Source: Betaproteobacteria bacterium (GTDB lineage Bacteria; Pseudomonadota; Gammaproteobacteria; Burkholderiales; Casimicrobiaceae). From it: a stretch of 64,000 bases of DNA. The translations under genes were made by a program, and so were the position numbers. The notes under the pieces are model-generated. The model was not told the DNA's origin, did no database searches, and was given only the letters and a program-made list of their open reading frames with translations. Below, one piece after another: positions 46,811-55,435 of this stretch. Location: positions 340,782 to 404,781 of the forward strand of contig JAAFIS010000003.1 of the NCBI GenBank assembly GCA_013298695.1. Direction: 5' to 3'. Positions within the stretch are counted from its first letter, which is position 1. Each line of letters opens with the position of its first letter.

Positions 46811-47362
46811 TTAGCGAATCAAACCCGCAAGGTGTGCACCACGCACGACGCGAATCCCATTGCTCTCAGCAAACTTCGCCGCTGCGTCGCTCACAGCATT
46901 GATCGCAACATAAACACCGCGACCCGTTTCCGCTTTCTCCATCGCCGCGAAAAGTTCGCGCAACGGCTCAACCCCGTGCGTCGCGGCTTTCCAGCGTTTA
47001 CAACTAACGAGCGTTGTGTAGCCTTGTTTTTCTATCGCGAAGTCGGAGCCGGGTTTTGCCATGCGTGTCGCGTTGTAGCCATCGCGCTCGTAAGCGCTCG
47101 CGAGCGTATCGGTGAAATCGCGCGCCGACATCGCAGCGATTTTCACGAGCGTGGCGTCGATTTGTTTCGCGCTTAACGTGCCGCGCTGCTTCCATGCGGC
47201 GAGAAATCCGATCACGACAAAAGGAATACTTGAGAGCGCGCCCGCAGCTTTGAAGCGTTCGGGCATCAGCGCAAATCCGGCGCCGCCCACGATTGCTGCG
47301 ACGATAAAACTCACCCACCAGGACGAGCGCAGTAGTCGCGCAAACAGCGACTTATCGGACAT
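46811..47362 (-). CDS. Membrane-anchored Mrr-like restriction endonuclease domain protein
   Basis: The 183-residue protein has two hydrophobic segments (SSWWVSFIVAAIVGGAGFAL and LSSIPFVVIGFLAAW), then a cytoplasmic PD-(D/E)XK-type domain. FTDTLASAYERDGYNATRM is the Mrr lead helix, GSDFAIEKQGYTTLVSCKRWK carries the Asp and the xxK end of the active site, and TGRGVYVAINAVSDAAAKFAESNGIRVV is the closing part. Type IV Mrr enzymes cut modified DNA; the membrane-anchored versions have no known target. I use ATG 47362. A GTG at 47371 is possible. It stands alone without a methylase gene. Confidence 0.8.
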   Translation of the reverse strand: MSDKSLFARLLRSSWWVSFIVAAIVGGAGFALMPERFKAAGALSSIPFVVIGFLAAWKQRGTLSAKQIDATLVKIAAMSARDFTDTLASAYERDGYNATRMAKPGSDFAIEKQGYTTLVSCKRWKAATHGVEPLRELFAAMEKAETGRGVYVAINAVSDAAAKFAESNGIRVVRGAHLAGLIR

Positions 47363-47493
47363 TTTCAACACGACGTGAACAACCTTTTAGTCAAAACGCA
47401 ACGTGCGAGTTTGTCACATCATCGCCAATCGGTTCAGATTGTCGCGCGCCGTCGAAATGATTTATTGATTCGGTAACGAGAAGTACGAAGTAT

Positions 47494-47530
47494 GTTCATG
47501 GTTCGACAGGCTCACCACGAGCGGGAACAG
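47494..47530. repeat. Dispersed repeat, inverted relative of 43507-43551
   Basis: Read on the minus strand it is GTTCCCGCTCGTGGTGAGCC, then TGTCGAACCATGAAC. It differs from the 43.5-kb copy mainly by loss of the internal CTTGTCGAAGG loop. It lies just before the sugar transporter operon's 3' end. Confidence 0.7.
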
Positions 47531-47579
47531 TTCAAACAAAACATTGCCGGATCAATAGAGTTGCGGCCCCATTCTTGAA

Positions 47580-48413
47580 TCAGCCCTTCACGCCACCCGC
47601 TGTGAGCCCACCGACAACACGTTCTTGGAAGATCGCAATCAAGATGCACACGGGCACGATGGCGACGATCAACGCTGCCGAAATGAGCGGCCATGGGAAC
47701 GCGAATTCACCTTGATAGAGCGTGATGCCGACTGAGAGTGTGCGCATGCTTTCGCGTGAAAGAAAAGTGAGCGCGAGCAGAAACTCATCCCACGCGTTCA
47801 CGAACGCAAGAATCGCAGCGGTGAACACGCCGGGCGCGGCCAGCGGCATCACGATTTTGAACAACGCTTGCACGCGTGTGCAGCCATCGACCATCGCAGC
47901 GGCTTCAAGATCGGGCGAAATATCTTGGAAAAAACTTGCCATCACGAGCGTGCATACGGGCAATGAGAGCACGGTGTATGGCAGGATGAGCGAGAGATAG
48001 TTGTTGAGCAAACCGAGTTCGCGCATCACTTGAAACAGCGGCACTATAAGCGAAATGAGAGGGAACATCGAGACTGCGAGCAAGCAGCTCATAATGAGGT
48101 TTCGCTTCGGCAATTTAAGTCGCGTGAGCGCGTAGGCGGCGAGCGCGGCGACGAATACCGTGATGATCGTGGACGCACCGGCGACGATGACGCTATTCAA
48201 AATGAATAAATGCAGCGGCTTTTCGGTGAACGCTTGGTAATAGTTCACCATCGTCGGATCGCGCGGAATGTAGGTGATCGGAAATTGCAGCAGCTCACTT
48301 TCAGTTTTCAGCGAGGTGAACAAGATCCATATCGCCGGGAAGAAGCCGTTCACCACAACGATCAAGCCCGCGAGCATGACCATTGATTTGGTTTTCATGG
48401 TGGCGAGGTTCAT
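47580..48413 (-). CDS. Carbohydrate ABC transporter permease (MalG-type)
   Basis: The 277-residue inner-membrane protein has six hydrophobic segments and the EAA loop EAAAMVDGCTRVQALFKIVMPLAAPG (about 188-213) that docks with the ATPase. The C-terminus is FQERVVGGLTAGGVKG, a common end in sugar permeases of this family. GGAGAG precedes ATG 48413, which sits one base after the partner permease's stop (48415). It is the last gene of the leftward sugar operon. Confidence 0.93.
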   Translation of the reverse strand: MNLATMKTKSMVMLAGLIVVVNGFFPAIWILFTSLKTESELLQFPITYIPRDPTMVNYYQAFTEKPLHLFILNSVIVAGASTIITVFVAALAAYALTRLKLPKRNLIMSCLLAVSMFPLISLIVPLFQVMRELGLLNNYLSLILPYTVLSLPVCTLVMASFFQDISPDLEAAAMVDGCTRVQALFKIVMPLAAPGVFTAAILAFVNAWDEFLLALTFLSRESMRTLSVGITLYQGEFAFPWPLISAALIVAIVPVCILIAIFQERVVGGLTAGGVKG

Positions 48414-48414
48414 T

Positions 48415-49305
48415 TCAATCTCTCCCCGCGCTGCGCTGCGTGTAACGAAGATACCCGCTCGTTGCAATGATCGACACGATGAACATGATCGCTGCAAGCG
48501 CGGAACCGTAGCCGAAATCCAGGAAGTCCAGCGTGTTTTTGTGGATATACATAGCGAGCGTTTCGGTGGAATCACCGGGGCCGCCGCCCGTCATTGCGTA
48601 GGGAATATCGAAGGTTTGAATCGCGGTGATCGTGCGGAAAATGAGTGCAACGAAAATCGCGGGCATCAACATCGGCAAGGTGATTTCTTTGAATTGCAAC
48701 CACTTGCCTGCGCCGTCAACCTCGGCCGCTTCATAGAGCGATTTTGGAATCGACTGCAAACCCGCAAGCAACACGAGCGCCATGAACGAGGAAGATTTCC
48801 AAATGATGGTGATGCAAATCGCGATCTTCGCGAGGATCGGATCGGTTAACCACGGCAGCGGATCAAATCCGAATCGCGACACGAAATCATTCACGAAACC
48901 GAGTTTGAAATCGAAGAACCAGCGGAAGATGAGCCCCGCGAACACCAGCGGCAGCGCCCACGGCAGCAGTAACGCAAGTCGAACCGGCCACTTTCGTTTG
49001 AACGGCAAGTTCGCGAGCATCGCAAGACCGAGCCCGAGCGCGAGCGAGCCGGGCACAGTGATCACGATGTAGAGGATCGTGTTCCACAGCGCGCCCCAGA
49101 AGCGCTCGTCTTCCCAGGCTCTGACGTAGTTCGCAAAGCCAACGAACGGCTCGCCCAACCACGGCTCAGTCAGTCGTATCGTGTGAAAGCTCGATATCAG
49201 CAGCTTCGCCACCGGATAGAGCACGATCAGCGCGAGCAGGATCCCCACGGGCGCGAGGAGCAGCCAGCCGAGGGTGCGTTCGGAGAGTTCTTTGCTTTGC
49301 TTCAT
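48415..49305 (-). CDS. Carbohydrate ABC transporter permease (MalF-type)
   Basis: The 296-residue inner-membrane protein has six hydrophobic segments and the EAA loop YEAAEVDGAGKWLQFKEITLPMLMP (about 190-214). It pairs with the MalG-type permease encoded immediately downstream. FDIPYAMTGGGPGDSTETLAMYIH is the conserved segment after the EAA loop in sugar permeases. The start is ATG 49305. The 207-bp gap to the binding-protein gene is filled by CCCTCTCCC-type repeats. Confidence 0.93.
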   Translation of the reverse strand: MKQSKELSERTLGWLLLAPVGILLALIVLYPVAKLLISSFHTIRLTEPWLGEPFVGFANYVRAWEDERFWGALWNTILYIVITVPGSLALGLGLAMLANLPFKRKWPVRLALLLPWALPLVFAGLIFRWFFDFKLGFVNDFVSRFGFDPLPWLTDPILAKIAICITIIWKSSSFMALVLLAGLQSIPKSLYEAAEVDGAGKWLQFKEITLPMLMPAIFVALIFRTITAIQTFDIPYAMTGGGPGDSTETLAMYIHKNTLDFLDFGYGSALAAIMFIVSIIATSGYLRYTQRSAGRD

Positions 49306-49344
49306 CTTGATTTACGGAAAGGCTTCATCGGGCGTTTCCGTAAA

Positions 49345-49511
49345 TCCCCTCCCCTTCAAGGGGAGGGTTAGGGTGGGGATGGGGTTGCGTGAATCTTCTT
49401 CTCGATACCCTCTCACCCGCCCTTCGGGCACTCTCTCCCAGAGGGAGAAAATCTAAAGTGTCTTCCCTCACCCGCCCTTCGGGCACCCTCTCCCAAAGGG
49501 AGAGGGGAAGG
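49345..49511. repeat. G/C-rich CCCTCTCCC repeat block between transporter genes
   Basis: This contains a TCCCCTCCCCTTCAAGGGGAGGG hairpin-like piece (49345-49367) and two ~42-bp direct repeats of the CTCACCCGCCCTTCGGGCA type (49408-49449 and 49464-49506). Each has an inner CCGCCCTTCGGGC hairpin and a CTCCCxxAGGGAG hairpin. Relatives are at 54516-54546 and 57251-57290. Confidence 0.8.
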
Positions 49512-49512
49512 G

Positions 49513-50772
49513 TTACTTGAACACCGGCTCCAACCGCTTCTTCATATCCGCAAGCGCGACATCGGTGGTCTTCGTCCCCGACAAATACGCATTCATATTG
49601 GAGCGAATCGCATCCGACACTTCTTGATAGCGCGGCGACACCGGGCGTGACTTTGCAGTTTCGACAATGGGCCCCGCGAACTCAAACCACGGATTCGCTG
49701 CGAGCACTTCTTTGTCTTTGTACACACTCGGAAACACTGGCAGATGCGACGCCGCAATCGCTTGCTGCTTCGAAACTTCCGGCGACGAGAGATAGCGCAC
49801 GAACTTCACCGCTTCCGCTTTGTTCTTCGAGAATGCGCTCACCGCGAGTTGCCAGCCGCCGATGCAGGTTGCCGATTTTCCGGTCTTCGACGATGGCAGC
49901 GTGGTCACGCCGATGTTGCCTTTGACTTTGCTATCGGCATCATTTTGCGCGCGGTTCCACACATAGCCCCACGTCTGCGCGAAGATCAAATTGCCCGCTT
50001 GCATGTTGATGCGAATACGATCAGTAACGATCTCACCGACGTTCGGCGACATCACACCGGCTTGTTTCAAGCGACCGAGTAATTGAAACGGTTGGCGCGC
50101 TTCGGGCGTGTCGAGATTCAACTTACCGTTCTTCGTCATGTCGGAGCCTTCGCCCCAGAGTGGCACGAGGAAGGTACACACCGTGCCCTCAATCGGCGCG
50201 CCTGCCGTTTCAAAGCCGCGCAGGTTTGGGTTCTTCTCACCTTGCATGATGATCTGCGATGTTTCCATTAACTCGTCCCATGTTTTTGGGACGGCGCGCT
50301 TGTATTTCGCGAGCAAGTCTTTGCGGTAGTAAAGGAATTGTGAGTCCGCGAAGTACGGCAGCGAAATCACTTTGCCGTTCACCGTATTCGCGTCTGAATA
50401 CGCCTTCATGTATTGCGACATGACTTTCGCTTTGTCAGCACCCAAATAACTATCGAGCGGCTCTGCCCAGCCCGCAGCGGCCCATTGTGCCGGGCGAATC
50501 ACGTCAATCAGCACGACGTCAAGTGCGCTGTCTTTCGAGGTGAGCACGGTGTTCAAATATTGCTGTTGCGCTTCGGACGTTGCACCGCCGACCTCCACCG
50601 CGATCTTCACACCGGGCGTGCGCTTCTCGTATTCATCCGCGATTTTTCGCATCACGTCAGGGCGTTGTTGTCCGCCCGTGAAGATGCGAAGCGTTGTTTG
50701 CGCGAAGCTCGCTGATGCGCCGACGATAAACGATGCAAGCGTTGCGGCGAGCGCTAATTTTTTCAATTTCAT
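49513..50772 (-). CDS. Sugar ABC transporter substrate-binding protein
   Basis: The 419-residue periplasmic protein has a signal peptide (cleavage near ASFAQ, about residue 25). A family-1 (MalE/ThuE-like) binding fold follows: TLRIFTGGQQRPDVMRKIADEYEKRTPGVKI, DVVLIDVIRPAQWAAAGWAEPLD, ISLPYFADSQFLYYRKDLLAKY and PVFPSVYKDKEV. It would deliver an oligosaccharide or glycoside to the two permeases. It lies between the ATPase gene and the permease genes. Repeat copy G is immediately upstream. The ligand is unknown. Confidence 0.92.
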   Translation of the reverse strand: MKLKKLALAATLASFIVGASASFAQTTLRIFTGGQQRPDVMRKIADEYEKRTPGVKIAVEVGGATSEAQQQYLNTVLTSKDSALDVVLIDVIRPAQWAAAGWAEPLDSYLGADKAKVMSQYMKAYSDANTVNGKVISLPYFADSQFLYYRKDLLAKYKRAVPKTWDELMETSQIIMQGEKNPNLRGFETAGAPIEGTVCTFLVPLWGEGSDMTKNGKLNLDTPEARQPFQLLGRLKQAGVMSPNVGEIVTDRIRINMQAGNLIFAQTWGYVWNRAQNDADSKVKGNIGVTTLPSSKTGKSATCIGGWQLAVSAFSKNKAEAVKFVRYLSSPEVSKQQAIAASHLPVFPSVYKDKEVLAANPWFEFAGPIVETAKSRPVSPRYQEVSDAIRSNMNAYLSGTKTTDVALADMKKRLEPVFK

Positions 50773-50793
50773 AGTATCTCCTCCGTAAATAAA

Positions 50794-50880
50794 CGCCCAT
50801 ATTTATTGGGCGAAGCAAGTAAATTAAGGTAAGTATCGATAAGTAACTAAATTATCGCTTTCGCCCAATTAAATTGGGCG
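50794..50880. repeat. Paired-palindrome element, copy G
   Basis: The palindromes are 50794-50812 (CGCCCATATTTATTGGGCG) and 50862-50880 (CGCCCAATTAAATTGGGCG), 68 bp apart. It lies inside the sugar operon between the ATPase and binding-protein genes and ends 22 bp before the start codon of the latter. Confidence 0.9.
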
Positions 50881-50896
50881 ACGCGGTTTTGTGTTG

Positions 50897-51976
50897 CTAA
50901 CTGGTAATCGCCATGTCTGTCGTCACGTCAAACAAATGTGTTTTCGCTGAATTGAACGACACATTCACTGTGTCGCCCATCGCGAGCTTGATGTCTGCTG
51001 AAAGTCGCGTCACCATTTCAACTGGCTTTTCAGCACCAATCGCGATGGTCACCAAGGTCTCGGCGCCGAGCGGCTCAACCACCACAACGCGGGCGCTGAT
51101 CTCATTTGCGTGCTCCGCGCCTACCGAAATGTCCTCTGGACGAATTCCAAATGTTGCTTCACGTCCGCCTGCGCTCGTTCGCGGGTAGCCCAGCTTGATT
51201 GCGGTGCCAGCGACCATGACGCTCGCGCCATCTGCGCTTACTTTCGCAGGCGCGAAATTCATCGCAGGCGAGCCGGTAAATCCTGCCACGAATTTTGCAG
51301 CGGGGCGGTTGTAGATTTCATCCGGCGACGCGTACTGCATCACTTTGCCCGCGGATAGCACGGCGATGCGATCCGCGAGCGTCATCGCTTCGACTTGATC
51401 GTGCGTGACGTAGATAATCGTTTTTCCGAGGCGCGCGTGGAGCTTTTTGATTTCAGTACGCATTTCGTTGCGCAGCTGCGCATCGAGGTTCGACAGTGGC
51501 TCATCGAACAAAAACGCTTTCGGATCACGCACGATCGCGCGCCCCATCGCAACACGCTGACGCTGGCCACCGGAGAGCTGTCGCGGCTTGCGCTCGAGCA
51601 AATGTTCGATCTGCAAAATTGCGGCCGCGTCGCCCACACGCCTCTTGATTTCCTCTTCGGAGGTTTTTCGTAGACGCAAACCGAAGGCCATATTTTCGTA
51701 CACGCTCTTATGCGGGTACAGCGCGTAATCCTGGAACACCATTGCAATATCGCGCGAGCGCGGCGGTAAATCATTCACTCGCTCGCTGCCGATTTCGATG
51801 TCGCCCGAGGTCGTTGTTTCAAGCCCTGCGATCATGCGCAAGAGCGTTGATTTACCGCAACCAGACGGCCCGACGAACACCACGAATTCGCCCGACTTGA
51901 TGTCGAGATCAATGCCGTGAATCACCTTCGTTTCGCCGAAGGATTTGGTGACGCGCGCGAGGTTGACTTGTGCCAC
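50897..51976 (-). CDS. Sugar ABC transporter ATP-binding protein (MalK/UgpC-type)
   Basis: The 359-residue ATPase has Walker A GPSGCGKST (about 37-45), signature LSGGQRQRVAMGRAIVRDP, Walker B FLFDEPLSNLD and switch His in IIYVTHDQVEAMTLADRIAVL. The C-terminal TOBE/OB region (about 240-359) has FGIRPEDISVG. It energises the MalF/MalG-like permeases. The start is ATG 51976. A 262-bp repeat-rich gap separates it from the GH31 gene. Confidence 0.95.
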   Translation of the reverse strand: MAQVNLARVTKSFGETKVIHGIDLDIKSGEFVVFVGPSGCGKSTLLRMIAGLETTTSGDIEIGSERVNDLPPRSRDIAMVFQDYALYPHKSVYENMAFGLRLRKTSEEEIKRRVGDAAAILQIEHLLERKPRQLSGGQRQRVAMGRAIVRDPKAFLFDEPLSNLDAQLRNEMRTEIKKLHARLGKTIIYVTHDQVEAMTLADRIAVLSAGKVMQYASPDEIYNRPAAKFVAGFTGSPAMNFAPAKVSADGASVMVAGTAIKLGYPRTSAGGREATFGIRPEDISVGAEHANEISARVVVVEPLGAETLVTIAIGAEKPVEMVTRLSADIKLAMGDTVNVSFNSAKTHLFDVTTDMAITS

Positions 51977-52004
51977 TTTAGTTTTGCTCCAACAGCGGGT
52001 TGCG

Positions 52005-52236
52005 GGTTGCGCGCGTCAGGACGTCGCTCACTTTGTTCGCTAGGACGACGCTCAGATCGCTTTGCGACTGAGCTATGACGTCGCGCTCTGCGCTATGACG
52101 CAAAGCTTCGCAAACGCTCATTTCTGATTCAAAGAATTGCGTACGCATAGCTTTGCGTCCTAGCGACCATCGGGAGCGACGTCATAACGAGCGAAGCGAG
52201 TGTCGTCATAGTGCGCAAAGCGCACGTCGTCCTGTT
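52005..52236. repeat. Dense palindrome/short-repeat block
   Basis: This 230-bp gap between the GH31 and ATPase genes is made of short repeated words (TATGACGTCGC, GACGCAAAGC, GAGCGAAGCGAG). It includes the perfect hairpins 52050-52073 (GCTCAGATCGC-TTT-GCGACTGAGC with one bulged A) and 52211-52225 (GTGCGC-AAA-GCGCAC). No gene is present. It resembles a cluster of REP-like units. Confidence 0.75.
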
Positions 52237-52238
52237 TT

Positions 52239-54470
52239 TCACACAAATCTCCTCACGTTCATTACACGCTGCCCGTAACTACGCCATTCGTTTCCGACGC
52301 GCTTCAACGCGTCTCCCCGTACGCATGTCTGGTACTTGTCATTCATCGCATACCCAAATTCCGCAACCGCGACGACGGGCGTATCGCCTTCCAGCGGACG
52401 CGTGGATTGCACGACAGGGCCAATCGGAAAAGCGACGCCCGCTTTCACGAATACAGGAATGCGCTCTAAATCGTAGTTGAGTTGAATCACTTCGCCGCCA
52501 TCGACATGCATGCCGCTCCAGAAGTCATACCAGCCGCCGTCGTCATGTCCTTCGCTGGGTAAATAACCTTCCACATCACCATCGCGATTCGTCACTGGCA
52601 TCACGATCAAATGGGGGCCACAGTAGAACTGGCTCTCGAACGCGCGCGCCACACGATCATCAGGATGCATGAGCGCCATTGAGCGCATCACGGGCAACCC
52701 CGTTTTCACCGAGAGATCGCACACGCCGCGAAGATACGGCAAGAGCTTATAGCGCAGCTCAAAAAACTCGCGCGCGATGCGCTCAACGTCTTTGCCAAAC
52801 ATCCACGGCTCACGCGCGCCGATCCCGTGAATGCGGAAATGCGATGCGAACACCGCCGCTTGAACCCAGCGCAAATACAGCTCGGGTTCAGGTTGTGTCG
52901 AACCGTAAAAACCGCCGACGTCGGTTGCGTGAAAAGGCGAACCGGAGTGACCGTGATTGAGTCCCGCGCGAATCGAGTTCACCAAGCCACCCCAATCGCT
53001 TTGCGGATCGCCGCCCCATTGCAGCGGATGGCGCTGGGTGCCGATCCAGCCGGCGCGCCCCCACACGCAAGCCTCGTCACCGTACGCCTCGCGCGAGGCT
53101 TCGTACACGCAGCGGTTGTACAGATGCGCATTCACATTGTGCACGCGAGCGCCTGTGTCGCCGTTGTGTGCGAGTGCGTTTGCGGGAACCTGCTCACCGA
53201 AATCGCTCTTGATCGTATCAACCCCGAGCGCCCACAATTTTTTGTGTTCATCGCGCCACCACGCGTACGCGGCGGGATTGGTGAAATCAACGAGCCCCGA
53301 GGGCGGCAGCGGTGTGAGCGTCGGGCCAAACGGCGTCGTTTTCTTTCCGGTATCCCATTGAAACACGAGCTCGCTGCCGTCAGCATTTTTCAAAAAATAA
53401 TCATTCGCGCGGTACTCGCTGTACTGCGGATGATTCACCGAAACAATCGGATATTCCCAGCAACAAATCTTGTAATCGAGCGCTTTCAAGTTGTCGATCA
53501 CGCGCTTCGGATCCGGGTAGCGCGCGGGATCGAAATTGAAATGAAAACGCGTTGGCGTATCTTGCCAAGCGCGGCCATCAAAGGTGATTACGTCCGCTGG
53601 AAATTTGCGATCACGAATTTCTTTCGCGGTCGCCATGATGTCATCTTCGGTTTTGTAATACGCACGAGAAATCCATGCGCCGAGCGACCACAGCGGCACG
53701 TTTTCAGGTTTGCCGGTTAAGCGGTGATACGCGGCGATGACTTGTGCGGGCGTGTCCGCTGCGATCAAGAAAAGATCAAGTTGCGGTTCGTCGGACACGA
53801 TCACATAACTGCGATTGCTCCATTGCGGATAGCCAACGCCGTGATGCACGTCCACCGTCGTATGCGCGAGCACGCCCCAGCAACCCTGTCGCGTGATGGC
53901 CCAGGCAAACGGCGTATTTTTGTAGGCGAGGTCGGTGTTTACGCCCAGCGCGTCTTCCACCCTCGAAGTCACAAGTTGACCGACTTTGTTGAGCGCCGAA
54001 CCCTTTTCACCAAGGCCATAGATTGCGGTTGTTTCATCGAAATCAAAAGCAATCGTGCTTTGATTTGGTTTCATCCCAATCGCCGGAGCTCTTTGGGCTT
54101 CTAGCGGTTTAGCCATGCCGCGAAAATGCTCGTCTTTTGTACTCTGAAGAAGCGGCCTGCCGCGATGCGTGAACAAAAGATTGACTGCGTGCGTCGCGTC
54201 GCTCGACACGGTGAGCGTTGCGTTGCCGCATTTGATTGAAAGCGAATGCGCAGCGCTGGAGAGCTTGCCCGAATCGTCCGCTTGAGCCACGATCAAACCG
54301 TAATCGGGTTTTGCGATGGGGTTGATGCGCAGGCGAACAATGCCCGCGCCGTAACTCGCAAGCGTGACGGCCACGCGCTTGCCATCAAGCGTTGTCGCAA
54401 CCGCTTCGTTCGTCGCAGCCGTTGTCGGAACGAGCGAAATTAGGCGATCAAATTCGGTGAAATCTGTATT
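52239..54470 (-). CDS. Glycoside hydrolase family 31 (alpha-xylosidase/alpha-glucosidase-like)
   Basis: The 743-residue protein has no signal peptide and is probably cytoplasmic. It has the GH31 N-terminal beta-domain, then the barrel with DVITFDGRAWQD (about 294-305). The nucleophile Asp424 lies in TIKSDFGEQVP, close to YicI KTDFGERIP. The likely acid/base Asp489 is in RHPLQWGGDP, followed by SGSPFHATDVGGFYG. YicI relatives release xylose from alpha-xylosides; GH31 also includes sulfoquinovosidases. No clear sulfoquinovosidase signature is seen. I start at ATG 54470. It is in the operon after the dehydratase and aldolase genes. Confidence 0.9.
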   Translation of the reverse strand, partial: NTDFTEFDRLISLVPTTAATNEAVATTLDGKRVAVTLASYGAGIVRLRINPIAKPDYGLIVAQADDSGKLSSAAHSLSIKCGNATLTVSSDATHAVNLLFTHRGRPLLQSTKDEHFRGMAKPLEAQRAPAIGMKPNQSTIAFDFDETTAIYGLGEKGSALNKVGQLVTSRVEDALGVNTDLAYKNTPFAWAITRQGCWGVLAHTTVDVHHGVGYPQWSNRSYVIVSDEPQLDLFLIAADTPAQVIAAYHRLTGKPENVPLWSLGAWISRAYYKTEDDIMATAKEIRDRKFPADVITFDGRAWQDTPTRFHFNFDPARYPDPKRVIDNLKALDYKICCWEYPIVSVNHPQYSEYRANDYFLKNADGSELVFQWDTGKKTTPFGPTLTPLPPSGLVDFTNPAAYAWWRDEHKKLWALGVDTIKSDFGEQVPANALAHNGDTGARVHNVNAHLYNRCVYEASREAYGDEACVWGRAGWIGTQRHPLQWGGDPQSDWGGLVNSIRAGLNHGHSGSPFHATDVGGFYGSTQPEPELYLRWVQAAVFASHFRIHGIGAREPWMFGKDVERIAREFFELRYKLLPYLRGVCDLSVKTGLPVMRSMALMHPDDRVARAFESQFYCGPHLIVMPVTNRDGDVEGYLPSEGHDDGGWYDFWSGMHVDGGEVIQLNYDLERIPVFVKAGVAFPIGPVVQSTRPLEGDTPVVAVAEFGYAMNDKYQTCVRGDALKRVGNEWRSYGQRVMNVRRFV

Positions 54471-54484
54471 CATTAAACGTACGT

Positions 54485-54504
54485 CGCTTTGCCGAAGCAA
54501 AGCG
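54485..54504 (-). promoter_or_regulatory. UUCG-loop hairpin in the leader of the GH31 gene
   Basis: On the minus strand CGCTTTGC-TTCG-GCAAAGCG is a perfect 8-bp stem with a C(UUCG)G tetraloop, a very stable RNA fold. It ends 14 bases before the GH31 start codon. It could block ribosome access, stabilise a processed mRNA end, or both. Confidence 0.6.
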
Positions 54505-54515
54505 GCTCAAGAATC

Positions 54516-54546
54516 TCCCCTCTACCTGTGGGAGAGGGGTTGAGGG
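54516..54546. repeat. CCCCTCTCCC-type repeat
   Basis: CTCCCCTCTACCTGTGGGAGAGGGG hairpin-forming repeat, followed by GAGGGTGAGGGAGAG. It is related to the 49.4-kb and 57.25-kb blocks and lies between the aldolase and GH31 genes. Confidence 0.65.
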
Positions 54547-54587
54547 TGAGGGAGAGCGCGTTCATTTTTGTTTCCTTTCGAACGCGC

Positions 54588-55424
54588 TCAATAGGCCGCT
54601 TTCATCGGCGTGTTGGACATCACGGTTTGCGTCGGCAAACCATCCATCGGTACATCGTTCATAAGCGAGCGAATCGAATGCGTAGTGGTCTTGATCGAAT
54701 TCATCAGCAAACCAATGTCGCTCGCGTGCGAGACAAAATTAAAGCCGACAGAAAACGCCCAAGCGACAAGCTCAGGCGTTGGCATCACTGTGCCGAGCGG
54801 CACGCCTGCGCGTTGGCAATAGCCGCCGAGTTCCGCCATCAGTTCGCGCACTTGCGGATGATTGACATCGCCGCCGTGCCCGAGCGTGACCGATAGATCG
54901 CCGGGGCCAACGAAGAGCCCGTCAATGCCTGACGTCGTTGCAATTTGCATCGCATTTCGCATCGCTTCTGGCGTTTCAAGCTGCGCGATCACACAGACTT
55001 CGTGATTTGCTTTTTCAAAATAATCGGGGATCGTGTTGTAGCGACTGCCACGATGCATGCGCGCAAATCCGCGATCGCCGAACGGAGGATAACGACAAGC
55101 CCGCGCGACTTCACCGGCCTGATCGACCGTGTTAACCATCGGGAAATAGAGTGACATCGCGCCCATGTCGAGTGCGAATTTGATATTCGTTTTGTCGTGC
55201 GACGGCATGCGAACTACGGCGGACGTTTTCGTTTCCGCCATCGCCTGCATCAAGCTGTGTAAATCGTGGATAGAACCCGTTGAATGTTCAACGTCGATCA
55301 CGACGAAATCGTAGCCCGCATTGGCCATGACTTCAGCAATTACGGGTGACGCGGACATGAACCAGCCGCCAACAAGGCGTTGGCGCTGCAACAGTGCGTG
55401 CTTAAACGAGTTGTGCAAATTCAC
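54588..55424 (-). CDS. HpcH/HpaI-family 2-keto-3-deoxy sugar acid aldolase
   Basis: The 278-residue class II (divalent metal) pyruvate aldolase has VGGWFMSASPVIAEVMANAGYDFVVIDVEHS (about 17-47), with the metal/pyruvate segments VRMPSHD, VIAQLETPEAMRNA (metal-binding Glu) and GLFVGPGDLSVTLGH (metal-binding Asp). Relatives split KDG-, KDR-, HKHD- or sulfo-KDG-type acids into pyruvate and an aldehyde. GTG 55424 has AAAGGCG upstream and gives the family-typical N-terminus. It starts 11 bp after the dehydratase stop. Confidence 0.9.
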   Translation of the reverse strand: MNLHNSFKHALLQRQRLVGGWFMSASPVIAEVMANAGYDFVVIDVEHSTGSIHDLHSLMQAMAETKTSAVVRMPSHDKTNIKFALDMGAMSLYFPMVNTVDQAGEVARACRYPPFGDRGFARMHRGSRYNTIPDYFEKANHEVCVIAQLETPEAMRNAMQIATTSGIDGLFVGPGDLSVTLGHGGDVNHPQVRELMAELGGYCQRAGVPLGTVMPTPELVAWAFSVGFNFVSHASDIGLLMNSIKTTTHSIRSLMNDVPMDGLPTQTVMSNTPMKAAY

Positions 55425-55435
55425 GACAAACGCCT

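Noticed and set aside
52827..53720. 297-residue + strand reading frame
   Set aside because: It lies fully inside the GH31 gene on the other strand; its composition is that of an antisense shadow.
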